NCBI GenBank assembly: GCA_002633025.1
Contig: NMRB01000013.1
Span: 729,902-793,901 of the forward strand
DNA: 64,000 nucleotides
Origin: Notospermus geniculatus
Lineage: Eukaryota; Nemertea; Pilidiophora; Heteronemertea; Lineidae
Direction of reading: 5' to 3'
Part shown: one piece after another, positions 44,719 to 57,540 of the stretch
How positions within the stretch are numbered: position 1 is the first letter of the stretch
How the letters are laid out: each line of letters starts with the position of its first letter
The notes under the pieces: generated by a model
Seen by the model: only the letters and a program-made list of their open reading frames with translations
Databases searched by the model: none
What the model was told of the DNA's origin: nothing
Made by a program: the position numbers and the translations under genes

Positions 44719-47700
44719 GAGTCTGCAGCAGTTGAATAATGAATCAAAGAAAGGTTCTTCAAAGAAAACAGTATTTCACTTTTAATTTACGACCCTGTCT
44801 GACCTTTGCAAAGTCCAGCCACCTGTATAGTTGAGTTCTGACCATGTTAATACCTCATGGTTGATGGTCATCATGTAGCCTAATGCGATGGCTGCAAGAT
44901 TGATCATCCATGAAACCATCTATCATGATAAATTGTGCCCGCCTTATTGCTTCATCATCAGGCAATAGTGCTAGGTTTAATAACAATGCTTGGGGAACCT
45001 TCTAATACCTCATCAACCAACTGATCAACAGGAACCTGTCACGCGAAAGGTGAAAGCCCTTCTCGTTGCATGTTCTGATGTTCCATTGGTTTTAGGTGAA
45101 GCATTTCCTGTAGATATGGAAGTCAGAACAGATAATTCTTTAACTGTCAATCATACTTCTGTTTTTGAAAAAAATTGATCCATTTACCTGGCTGTATCAA
45201 GTAGCATCGCTGCAATGCGCCATGGAGTAATTGGTAAAGTTACCAAGCAGTGGAAACTAATTTTGTGAAACTCTCTTTCCAGATATATCTTACGAATCTT
45301 GCTGGAAATTTCAATGAAGAAACTTAGTTTTGTTTTTCTTTTTCTTTTCATGGTTGCTGCCTTGATGTTTTCATCCAATTTAAACAGGTATGTAAAATTT
45401 CTTTATTTAATTAAATAAAGATCACAAAATAAAGCTTTGCCTGCAGCACTGCATGCTTTGTACAGTTTTTTGATACCTCTGTGTATGCGAGCAGTGGCGT
45501 GATTAAATGTGAAAATTTTTGATACCTCTGTGTATGCGAGCAGTGGCTTGATTAAATGTGAAAATTTCACCTTTCCCTGATGTCTTCTTATTAAATTATT
45601 TTAACAGATGCCAGGAATCGGAGAATTTTAAAAGAATAAATGTTGCACGTCAGATATCCTCAGGCTCACTGATGTGTAGTTTTCCTTGCTTTTTCATACT
45701 GCTGATTTTACAAAGAACTGTGTTGGGCTTTGAGGTAATGGTCAAATTATAAACTTCGTTGTATGACATTCTTCCTTTGTTGGACATCATAAAGAATATG
45801 ACAAATCTGGCAAAAATGACACTTCTATGTACTTAGAAGTAGGAAATGAAACCTCCTAAAAGCAATTCCTATCCCCAGTCGAAAAGAATCTTCTCAGAAT
45901 TAAAAGAAGCCGATTATGTGCAAGTTGTTATAGTGGTTTATTTCAATGTAATATCGATTAATTTTTTTCCGGTTCAGCTGAGCGATGTTCCCTGGTAATT
46001 TCAGCAGCAGAATGGAGGAAGTACTTTTGTATTACAGTACAAGATTTTCATAATGAGGTTATCGCCACTTCTCCACGGAAAGATGTCACTGCGACCGTAT
46101 CAGGCCTTTTCATAGTCTTCAGGACGTCATCTCCCGTGGCAGTATGAGGTGCGAGCAAGCCACAACGTCACGGTAGTGTGGTCATTGACGTTCTGTATAA
46201 TGTCACAGTGGAAAAGTTGATACAGTCGCAGCGCCATCTAATGATAGAAAAACAATGGCTACAACCCCATTAGTGTTACTTTGCAAGAAAGGGAAGGAGT
46301 GAGAGAAGGGTGTTGCTAAGTTCATTCATGATCGACTCTTTCATTGTGGTTTACTTCAAAGAAAACAAGGGATGGCAAATCTTGGCAATTAATTTACCAG
46401 GGAGCTAGTAGATGACAGAATTGTTGCTTTCATGTAGGCCTACAATGTACTTCCTATTTCCACTTGCAATGTTGTGCAATCAGGAAATTATCACACTGCG
46501 ACAGAAACTCATTGTTTGCCATAGCTGTATTTTGGATTTGTTTCCTTTTCTTTGTCGTATTGGAAAACAAACTTCCAACTTGCTTTTATCGAGGTGTGAA
46601 TTCTGATCCCTTGACAATGCTGGCAGGTGAATGAATGAGACGGCTACTGAATAATCCTTTTTGCAGCTTCCTCCGTTGAGAATGTTACTTCTGCTGTCAA
46701 TAATCCAGCAAGATCGCTACATTCTTCCTGGATGAAAATGCTGACCTTGACCCATGAGCATTGTTTGTATCCCTGATTGGATAATACCTTCCAATCCACT
46801 GTAAATGTTCCTCACTTGCGTCAGGTTTTATCAAGAAGTTGTAAGGGGCAATGACTTGGCTGCCGCGATGACATTCGATGTCCTTGCCCATTGACCTGAC
46901 GTTCTGTTCAATATTGGGATCATCCGAGACGGTGTAAACATCCTTTGGTGAGACGAAAGCAATATGATCCATGTTGCTAGAATGTCAATAAGGATATAAT
47001 TTGATCCATAATGTTCCAAGACTGTGGGGTTTGTGACAAAAAGATTTCTATCTGTGACTCGCTCCCTCAGCCTGTTACTTTCCATGACCTTTATAAGGGT
47101 ACATGTGCCCCACATCATGTGTCATCTCTGTGGTAATTGCCCAGGATGCGCTGAGGCAAATGAACACGGATGGAAAAGAGCTCTAGTTCTGCTTGAAGAG
47201 TTGAGGGCAGTGACATTTGTGTTCTTTTATGGGGGCAGGAGTGTCAACGTGTTAAACTATTTATCCATTGACAAAGAATGACATTTTGTATCTAAAATTT
47301 TATATGAGGCTTTGAAAAGCTGGTAAACCAAAGGAAAGCTTATTACTAAAGGCCAATGGCACTATAATGTCATGTTTCGCTTTATTCTCTGAGATGTTTC
47401 TTGTTGTATTTAGTATTCATTGAGCTGATTTCCCAAGTCATGTATCTTCATGGTCTGTGAACTCTGCATGCACTTTTGTTGACATGGGATTAATTCCTAT
47501 GGTTGCTGGGAGGTCACCTTCCGGCCACAGATCCGTGGAAGCAAAGCCGATTTGTTCATTACACTTGGTTAATCATAGTATTTACTCACTAAATACTTTG
47601 TAAGTGTAGACATGGAAGGTATTCTTGGTGAAATACTATCATTATTGGCCTCTGTGTACAGTACCTTTGTTTCCCCAGTGCTTCGAGGGCAATGACCTTC

Positions 47701-47747
47701 ATTTGCTCCTTGAAGACAGTTGTTGTGTGAGCTGCTTTTCAAATGTT
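44719..47747. other. Intron; one 49-bp tandem duplication
   Basis: Contains a 49-base unit starting GATACCTCTGTGTATGCGAG repeated once (45472-45520 and 45521-45569, one or two differences). Otherwise no feature. Confidence 0.6.
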
Positions 47748-47787
47748 TGACCTTGACCTTATGACCTTGACCTCATAACCTTGAACC
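47748..47787 (-). promoter_or_regulatory. Cluster of nuclear-receptor half-sites
   Basis: On the minus strand, AGGTCAAGGTCA occurs twice with a 14-base period, followed by the weaker TCAAGGTTA. That gives four perfect AGGTCA half-sites as two DR0 pairs, each also containing the extended TCAAGGTCA site bound by monomeric orphan receptors. It lies within the intron of a nuclear receptor gene. Such CCTTGA-rich tandems also arise as simple repeats, so function is unproven. Confidence 0.35.
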
Positions 47788-49469
47788 TGGAATTCTCACT
47801 TCTAAGTCCTGTCAGCGATCTAGGTTACATCAGTCATGTGATGTCAGAGGTTCAGGAATATTTTCTGCATTGCGTTCTGAAATTGTTCTGTTTTATCTTC
47901 TGCCATGTTTCTTCGAATTTGATGTTCAATTTTCAAGCTTTATTGATTGTGGTAGTTTCCTTATGATATAATTTGAAGCTTTTACTAAAATCCAATGAAA
48001 CATGGAAGTGCTTTTAGCTGATCAATATCTAATTCGTATCAGAACATGCAACCAAAAAGCTGTATTTTCCAAAATCTGTTAAAATTGGCAAAGGCTTCAG
48101 TACATGTACTTCACAAACTGTATCAACGGTGCTTGACTTCATTAGTTATGTCGGATATTGGTTCGGCATTAGAGAGAACTGGTTTGACTTTATTGGAACA
48201 ATTTGACATATCCATTTACCTGCCTTCATTTCTTGTGAGTGAAGTGCAATCTTCTTCGACTTCTTTTTAGCCAAGCGGTCCATGGAGAACCTCGGCAGGA
48301 AAGTCAATAACCGTATTTGTATTTGTCAGATCTATTGACCGCACAATATTCTGTGTCAAGGGTGCTCCATGACGGCTGTATTCAGAATGCTTCACCTGAT
48401 TTTGTTTCAATGTGTGGTGGCACAACCTTTTGATGGGAGAAGCTCACTTTCCCTTGGAGGAAATTAGCAACGTGCAGAGGACATTTTCAATATGACATAA
48501 CTCCTTCAAAGAAAAAGTATCTTTCTTGATGTTTGTCATGGGTTCATTTGTTTCTTGATTAACAGTTCATGGTTTTCTTGTGTGTTTTGTAAGTTCCATG
48601 TGGACCATAGGAATATCTATTGGCCAATTCTCTGTTGCTTCCAAGATTAGAGCAAGCATTTTCATTGACTCATGTTGCATGAATCAGACTACTTGGAAAT
48701 CTGTCTGGCCATAAATCGGGGTTTTCATAGCCCATCATTCTTGGAAAGACGTTGTAATTCATTTCAATGTCTTCTAATGCATGTAAATCACTTAGGAATT
48801 TGGAGTTATGGCTGTATTGACCACCAGTGAGGCAGATGTGATTGAAGTTGGTGCTCATACAAATAAATGTCGTGATTTACTCTACTATCTAGCAAATAGG
48901 TGTCTTTAATTGGATGTGTAGCATCTACCTCTCTTTCTCAAGTGAGGTCTGATAGCTAATTGGCCGTGACTCAAATATTTTATTTACCCACTGGTCACTT
49001 GATCTACAATCATGCAAAACCCTGGGACTCATTGGAATACAACATGGCAGATAGAACAGTACCTTTGCAGGTATAATATAATAGCTGTAACATGCTGGCT
49101 GGTGATTGACCCACCTGCTGAGCAGAATTTGAAGTTGGGATCAGCCACTAAGCACTGGGCATTCTCTTTCTACAGTACATTGCACAATTGACCTCCCTTC
49201 TGCACCGTGCACCATCCGAGTACCACATGCAGCGTCATGTGTGTACCATCCTCGTATCTTCTGCGGACATCGCATGCCATCACGGAAGGCACGCAATGAA
49301 GACGTAACGTCATTCCCCCGTGGTGTGCGGACGTGACGCAGAACAGATGCGTGACGTGCCCGTACCAAACGCAATGAACTGAAGCGTACTTTCCGCATGA
49401 CGTACGTGGAAGGTACGTGGATAAAGGTAGGTCAGTTGTGCAACGTACTGTATGTAGGACCAGCAACAA
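47788..49469. other. Intron; GTACGT-rich block near the right end
   Basis: No gene seen. From about 49190 to 49440 CG dinucleotides are common, with ACGTACGT-like words, possibly an older mobile element adjoining the one at 49470. Confidence 0.45.
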
Positions 49470-49770
49470 AAGCTGTACTTACACTACAAACGAAGTCTGC
49501 ACTTCTCCTACTTATACTACAAAATAGGTGGGCTTAATGAAGCCCGGGTCTACAAAGTGCGGACTTCCTAAACCCAGATGTCATGAGTGGGTCTAGATGA
49601 AGTCCGGACTTGGCCCGGGCTTCTACTTCAGGTGTAAGTGCAATTACATGTGTTATTACATTGAGAGACTCGCGAATGTGATTTGTAGTGTAAGTGCTCT
49701 GTGGAGAAACCCGGGCTTAATTCAAATGAGTGCGGACCTGAAAATTCTCTTTGTAGTGTAAGTACGGCTT
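49470..49770. mobile_element. Inverted-repeat MITE (ACTTACACTACAAA termini)
   Basis: The left end AAGCTGTACTTACACTACAA is matched in reverse complement by the right end AGTGTAAGTACGGCTT with one or two mismatches. The interior has repeated CCCGGGCTT and AGTCCGGACTT words. Length is 301 bases, with no coding capacity. Confidence 0.8.
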
Positions 49771-52487
49771 ATGTCAGAAATCGTAAGTTTGTTGATGATC
49801 AGTGGATAAAGATGACTGGCAAAGCTGAAGTCTTGGATAATCAGCCAGGGCATTGTCCTGTCTCCTCTGTGAATACTACTATCTCAAGGTCATTTGTTTA
49901 TGTCGTGGTCATCATTAATTTTGCTCCCTACGCATTATGTCAGATTAACGTGATTTAGAGTGGGATAATGGCACAATTCCTCTTGATTTATGGCTATGGT
50001 ACCAGGCTGCCATTTCGCACTTGCTATGTGCAGATCTCCACTAAGTGCAAAGTCATGAAACCTGCTGAAATAGTGGACAGTTCTGTTTCTCCCGTTGATG
50101 AATGATACAGCAGAGGAAGAAAATTGCTTGGGTATTCAAATGGGATGGTCAGTAGCATGTAATGGTTCCCAAATTGCTGACTTGCTGCTGGTCTTATCAG
50201 TGTAGTTCACCTAAGGGAGGCAAAGGAAAGGCCTCTTTCTTTCAAGATCAATATCCAGTGCACATAAGTCAGGACACATTGGATAAAGTACCAATGGAGG
50301 GCAATCTGTACTGTATCAAAAACATTTCGGCCCATATCAACCTGTGAAAGTTTCATGTTTATAAGCCAAGTCAGGTGGCCATTGTTGTATCCAGCTTGAT
50401 AGGTTATTGAACACTCTCCAGAATGCCGCATGTTTTAATAACTAATTCATTTTCGTTCCAACTGGGAAGCTTCCGTCATTCAGATCAAGATTATGCCACA
50501 GTCGATTGAGCCTCGAGGGATTTATTAATGTTTGTCAGACGTGGACCATCCATCATCAGTTTCGACAAACAAACTACTCAATATCTGATTTAATGATGTA
50601 ATTAATCATTAAAACTCTTGCTATTCTCTCCTAGTTGTGACCCAACAAGGATTGTTGCATGTCTGAGGGATGTTGTTCAACCTGGGATTGACCTGCATTT
50701 GCCAATTTGTTGTGCCTGATGTTTCTACAGGACGGTGTGGTAAAAATGTCCCTGAACAACTGGGAAACAGTTAAACTGTTGTGTGAACAAGTTGAACAGC
50801 CTGCATGCCTGTACTCTGACCAATACTCGGAATGAATAGGCCTATGCGGAAGAGTTGGCAAAATGTCAGCGGAGTTGTATCTTGCCCTTAAAAACCCAGT
50901 TGCCATTTTGAAACTGAGACAGAGTTGACAAGCCCTGGCAACCATGTTGACATTAAAACTATGACCAAATTGCTCCCAGCTTTGCAGGATTAGCTGTTAT
51001 GACCTGGGAATTTCAACCAAGATTACCCCACGTCATGTCACGTTTGCCATGGAAAGGATAACATTTTCTGCTCCTCGGCATGTTGTTCAGGGATAGTCTT
51101 CAACTGCCAATTAGAGTCCTGTTTGAAATCATTGCTTATGGCAGTTATGATGTGGTTCAGAACTGTTACCTTTGATTAAGGTTATCTTTCGTTACCATGG
51201 TTTCACGAAAATGTGATTTGCACTTTTGTCACTCAATAGCCGACTAGTGATTGTCCATATCTTGTTCTGCTTAGACGGAGGGAGACGCGGGAATAATGAC
51301 TGGAATTGATTCATAGAACTTGCGCCAAAAATGAGATACAGCGTCGATAGATTCAGTCTGGTACCTCTCTTATGGATAACACTGCCTCGTCTCTCATAAA
51401 GATTTACAGAGTTGTAAGCTGGTGCAACCCTGCAAAAGATTATGAAAGATTCTCACGCCAGTCAGCCCCTTTTCATCAATATAAAAATGGGTGATTTGAT
51501 GCTTCTTCCTCTGTTGCAGAGGTGGTACATGTATGAAACAGACCGTATGAAACATGTACTCCACAAAATCAATCATGTAATTATGGTGCTGTAGCGAAGA
51601 CAAAAATGGTTGCTTTCATGTCTCCCTTTTTACGAAGACGCTGGTGATTTTTCTGCACGCCATCGGTGTTACTTTCTCGCTGTAATTGTAATTGTCAGTC
51701 ATTTTGCTTGATTGATCGAGATGTTGTTATTGCTAACAGCACACAGAGAATTTCATGTTTTTCATGTTAGACTAGAATATCAGCTGAAGATAGGGATACC
51801 AGAATTAATCACCATGTTATGGGTTAAGTGCATTGATCCCACCCTTATACTAATGTCAGTGTATTATTAAGGTTCCTTGTTGTGAATTCACCCGATATAA
51901 CACTGATGACGCAGTCAGTTCTAAATTGAGCCAGCAGCTTGTTTGTGGTGACACAATTAGACAATTTGTTTTTCCGTGATCAGGAAAAAGATACTATCTA
52001 CTCAATATTACAAATATATGATCAGCTTTTGGCATCAACCCATTGGCTACCTGCTACTTACATGTAATCATCTAATATGATTTATACCAGGTTATCAATC
52101 CGAGGAAACCGGATACTATGAATGTAAAGACCTCTCTTTTAGCTATATCATCTGGAGCATCATACATTATCAGTTTCAATTTCTGTTCAGTGGTACTTTA
52201 CTACTTGCTTATATCTGTTTGTATTATACATGTTATACTGATATTCATTTTGAGGCCATTGCCAGTCGTGACACAATAAAGAATGACAAGTTGTTATAGG
52301 AGGTAGCCGAGAGGCATGTATTGCGCAGTCATTGCTGTAAAGTGTGTGGGGTGATGAGAATGGCATACTGAATCCAACAGTCAGCCGTCTTTGATTATTC
52401 ACTTCCACCAGCCTGTTGGGTTTATCCAGCAGCTTGGAATCAGCGCTGCTTTAGATTGTCTCCCGATTATCCCCGACCTGTGGCAGT
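49771..52487. other. Intron upstream of a candidate alternative first exon
   Basis: No repeat ends or coding exon recognised. If the exon at 52488 is a true first exon, its promoter would lie at the right end of this stretch; no TATA box is evident. Confidence 0.4.
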
Positions 52488-52551
52488 ATGGATGACGTGG
52501 TGCTGGTGGAGTTACCAATTCAGGATGGAGAATTGTCTTGTTCTTGCTCAG
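52488..52551 (+). CDS. Candidate alternative first coding exon of the nuclear receptor
   Basis: ATG at 52488 (context CAGTATGG) opens 21 codons, starting MDDVVLVELPIQDGE, to a strong GTAAGG donor in phase 1. The zinc-finger exon at 60246 has a phase-1 acceptor, so direct joining gives a short acidic N-terminus directly before the DNA-binding domain. Nuclear receptor genes often use several promoters with different A/B regions, which fits. Evidence is phase, donor strength and position only. Confidence 0.4.
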
Positions 52552-54770
52552 GTAAGGTTGTATTGAGGCGTGTGAAATGGTTTCGCTATGTTGTACGTGT
52601 GTCAGATACTTTGACCTCAGCTGTCTTTGAAGGGCACTGAACACCACACTTATTTGTCTGCATTGCCGGAGTGATCTGAGTGACCAGTCAGTCATATGGC
52701 ATAGATATAGTGTATGATGATGTGGGGCTGTGGTGGCAGTACTTCTGAATAGAGCTAACAATTTCACATCTCAGATCTGTGATGGTGGTTCCAGAGCCAC
52801 CTAAGCCCTATTCATTCAAATCCATACCTTCTGGGCATACCCATGGGATATGCCTGTGGAGGTTGAAGGATTGGGAAGACCTGGTAGGTCTGAATAGTGC
52901 AGTTGTTCCTTGTGCATTGACTTCACTCACATTCATTCAAAACTATTTTTGATTCATTGTATTGTGATTTGTTCAAATCCAGGCACAGATGACCTTTATA
53001 GGGCAGATGGCACCAGGAATTACAGAACAGACAAAACATCTCCTGATTCTCAAATCCTGGGTTATTGGCCCCTGATGTCTATGTGACCTTGACATTGCAC
53101 TTGAAGCTCATTGGAAAATTTCAGGGCAGCCGTTGAAGTGCTACTTAGCACGAACAACATATAGATCTTGTTTGATTCTTGACACAGTTTCCCTACATAT
53201 GTTACCAAAACTAGTGGTTCTCAACTTGAGTTGGGTTTTTTTCATCGATTTCTCCTTTGTGAGTGAAGGATGCATGCGGGCTGGAGGCAGAATAGGAAAA
53301 ATATTGTCGTTGTATTGTGTACTTGGTTAAAAAACAACCAGCGAGTCGGCTTTGGAATGAAGTGCAACATCTGAAATGTCAATCTGACAAGTTTTCTTTC
53401 TGAATTCATTTTCACGTAAACAGCTAATGGATTCCCACTGCACCTTTGACAGGTTGTTCATAGCAATGCTGATGTGCGCTAGTATGTTGTTCCGTATTTG
53501 AGTGGGTCTTCATTATTTTGCTTTTTTCCTCAAGATAATGTATTTGAAAAATCTGTCCCAGGTTGGTGGTTAATTGAATATCAAATGAGGATCTGTCATT
53601 ACTTGTTTGATAAACACGGCACAAAACACCTTTATTATCGTGGCTATAAATTTGCAAAATTAAATTATTGAACATTATTATGTGTCACTACAGGAAGTGT
53701 ATGACATGGAGTCTGAAGTTCATATACCGGCACTGATTTATGACTATTCCCTACCTCTCTCTTCTCTATGATGCTTTGCAGAGTATATGTTAAAGGAGAA
53801 CTTTATTCCTTCCCTATCCTGTTAAGGGAGACCTCTATTGACAATGTGGTTAAACTACCGCTTATCAACCTCACCCAGTTTAGAGTAACTCTCGTTCCTA
53901 GGGTGTCCATGTATACATTGCTTGCATTGTAATCATACATTCTCCAACACTGGGGTGAAAGGCAAAACTATGGCATTGGAAAATGATGCAATCACCGCCG
54001 GTGGCGCCAGCTGTCGACAAAAAAATCAAATTTCGTGGCCCTAAAAGCACTGGAATAGGAGTGCACAGGAAGATGAACAAGAGTTTTTTGTTCAAGTGAG
54101 GTTTGTTTTCTGTCTAAATTTTCTGTCTCCTACTTGGAACAATGAATGATTCTTCCTTTGAAGTTTTTCATGGTGTTTCCAGAAATACTGATGCTTCATC
54201 ACCTTATCCGATATTGTAATCACAAAAATTTTGTCACACCCTGGGTATGAAGAGTCAGATCAAACTCAGATTGCACGAAGACTGCCAAGACAAAAGACTG
54301 TGCATGAACAGGGAGACCTTCAATTCATCTTGTTTGCAATGTCAAGGTCATTCTGCAGATCGATTCTCAAAAGTACGGTGGGCAGAAGGCGAGGCTTTAG
54401 CATTCAATCTATCTGGTTTGGCTTGGTAATGCTGTCAAAAATTAGTGATTGACAGCTGCGATTTGCCTCAATGGTTATTATCATTTTTCTTTGCTACGAG
54501 GAGAAAAAGGAGTTGATGGTTTCCTGGATTCAAGATAAATGTGTTTGGCTTCATCACCGTAGGCAATTTTTATGAAACATTTGCTGGGGAATGTTTCATA
54601 TTTGTTGATGGCTGATCGATTATTCAATACTTTTGTTTGGGTATCATTTCCATGGATTCACCAGGGTTTTATTTCTGACAATTGAATGGTCGCAGGTTGG
54701 ACTTGCAAGAAAGCTGAAGCTCTAAAATAGATCTGTAAGTTGGTTAGCTGGGGATATGTCATGCGATTCT
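52552..54770. other. Intron, no feature seen
   Basis: No convincing exon, RNA gene or repeat termini found. Confidence 0.45.
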
Positions 54771-56196
54771 AGGACATTTGCCCCCTGGACATTTGCCCCC
54801 CGCCCCAGATTTTTTGCAAAATTTCGATATTTAGCATTATTTCGAATTTTTGAGCATACATTTTGATATCACTCGATTGGATAGGCATGAGCCTATTTTG
54901 CCTATATCTTGCGTCGCATAAAAAATACCTGGGCATATTTTTTACGCCGGGTGGAAGATTTTTTTATAGATGAAATATTAAATAAATGTACCGGGTGTCC
55001 AAATGAATCAGCCTGAGAAGAAGTTTTTATACGGTATTTTAGAGAAATAAAGGCAGTCACAGATTTTCTTATACAAATAAAAGCATTCATTTTTCCATGC
55101 ACATATGCCGACAAACTAAGAACGAACCCACGTTTGACAGCACCCACTCAGGTTTGTTTTCCGAAGAACTACACAGAGGTTCATCAGATCTTCTCCAATT
55201 AAAACTTCTATGGTTGGTTCCGGACAAAAGTTCACATTTCGTACCAAACGAATTCATCTGTGATGCCCAGGAGTGGTGATAACTACACTTAGGAGGGTAG
55301 AGCGCTTGTGAAAAGAGCGCGCTATTTTGGCGCGAAAAGTCAAACTTCACGTGCTACGACATCGGGGTTGGATTGGGTGGCTAAGCGCTTGGATAAACAG
55401 TGTCTACAGGCCTAAATAACCTCACGCAAAAGTCAAAATTTATTTCGCAAAGTCCAATTAACCCTTATTTTTGAAAACTTCCTAACAGTATGGAAAATAC
55501 TATGCCTGGACAATTTTAGCCTGATGTCTTTTATTACAAAGACAGGAATAATTTCCGATGTTAATAAAAAGTGAAACTCATCTTCTGGAGTGGCCTCAAG
55601 AGTAGGCCTAATATAATCTTACAAATCTGAATCTCTCTACTGGTATCAGTCTGTGTACAGGTAATAAATCGCCGCATCATCCTCGGCGAACAAGTCAGGC
55701 GGTAGGATTAAAAATTTCATGATCCATGCACATTTTTATTCAGTCAGTGGTACAGAGTTAATTTCTAACCCCCTTACACAATGTATTTTATCGTTACTTG
55801 AATTTAAAATAGAAAGAAATAAAACGTAGCAGACGACCACGCCCGTGTAGCGAAACGAGCAAACAATGTAGCGAATTGGATGTAGCAAAATGGTCACGTG
55901 GCGAAAAGAAAATGAACCACCACAACACCTGTCAATATCCTCAAAAATTCGAAATTACGCTAAAAAATTAAATTAAGCTAAAAAAAATTCTGGGGGGCAG
56001 ATGTCCTAGGGGGGCAAAAGTCCTACGGGGGTAAATGTCCGGGGGGTAGATGTCCGGGGGGCAGATGTCCTAGGGGGGCAGAAGTCCTACGGGGGTAAAT
56101 GTCCGGGGGGCAAATGACCGGGGGGCAGATGTCCTAGGGGGGCAGAAGTCCGGGGGCAGATGTCCGGGGGGCAAATGTCCAGGGGGGAAATGTCCT
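54771..56196. mobile_element. DNA transposon with GGACATTTGCCCCCC ends and G-rich terminal array
   Basis: The left end AGGACATTTGCCCCCTGGAC and the right end are inverted copies over about 30 bases. The right end then carries an array (about 55990-56190) of some ten related GGGGGGCAGATGTCCTA-type units, with G-runs of five or six; the left end has only two units. The interior of about 1.2 kb has no transposase frame. It is non-autonomous. No clear target duplication was found. Confidence 0.8.
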
Positions 56197-57540
56197 GATA
56201 CCATGTCATGCTGTCCCTGATTGGAGTAGGCACTAATGAAGTCCCAAGATCTCAGGCTTCTCAGTCATTTAGAACTACATGTAAAAAAAAATGAATGCAC
56301 TTTTACAAGAATGTGAGCCTAGCTATGTGTGTGCAAGGGATGCTGTTGCCTTCGGTCACGTAGGTGATATGTCACTGACCTTTTTCAATTCAACTAATTA
56401 CTTGGCATTTTTCTGTAGTACAAAAATAACCATCAGATTCCCAAGATGGATATGCATTAGCTAAGTGAAGAGTTACAGTATCCATGCTTTGAAACAGGAA
56501 TATTGGTTGCCTTTTCAAAGCCTCCCTGTCAGGGAATAAAAAACAGTCATTGTTGAAGGCGTGACAAACATTGTTGTCTTGTACAAAACAGGAATTGTAT
56601 GTCGCATGTTTTTCTTCGAGGAATCTCACTTGAATAGGATATGATGATCGCAGATTTTTTGGCAAGTCTGTTAGGTTAAGCCTCCCTTGATATTTGCCTA
56701 GGGTTGCTGGAGATAGCCAATATATTTGCATTGTATTCTCTAGATCCCAGGAGATACAATTTATTTTGTGGAAATGGCAAAGTTATTGAAGGGTAAATGA
56801 GAACATTCGTGTAACATGAAACATGTCTATTGCTGCCTTTTGTAGCCAACAAGTTGATTTTACCATCCTTGTTGTTCGAGGTGCAGACAATGGCAGGGGT
56901 ATCATTTTCATTCTGCATGAAAATGTGATGGAAAATCATTTGTCAATTTCTGTTTTCATACAAATTCTGCATCATGATTCAAAAAATCTCCATGGCAACA
57001 AATTCTTCACAGCCATGACAAATTGTTTGACGGATGGTTTCTTATGACTTGTTTCTTATATTTCTTACAGAAATTGAGCCGAGGGAATCATCTATTATTT
57101 CCACCTCAGCCTTAAGTATTGCTGAACTCAAAAATGATGGATAATTGGATTATAAGAAATACTCTCATTTCTATCTAGGGTTGGGTAACTGTACCTTCCC
57201 GATAACTCAGAACTCTGTGCTTCCTGTTTATCTGGCCAGTGCACTTACCGGTAGAGGGGAAAATTTCTGAAAGTAAATGGGGGTCTTATGTGAGTTAAAG
57301 TGGTCGTTATTTTCAAATGGTTGTTAAAATGATGAAAAAGATTTGTGTAGGCAGATGTGCCCGTAGAGGGTGCACTTATAGATGGAGATGTATGGTATGA
57401 AATTTGATTTAGGCCGTTGTTGCCGGATGATGCAAAATCAATTACACCACTTACCCTATAACATCCTGAAGGAGGAAATACCAGACAATATCAATGAATG
57501 CATATTCAACCAGTCAGCCAATCATGCGGCATGCGGTATG
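56197..57540. other. Intron, no feature seen
   Basis: Unique-looking sequence. Minus-strand frames near 56390-56939 are open but unrecognisable and lack splice support. Confidence 0.45.
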
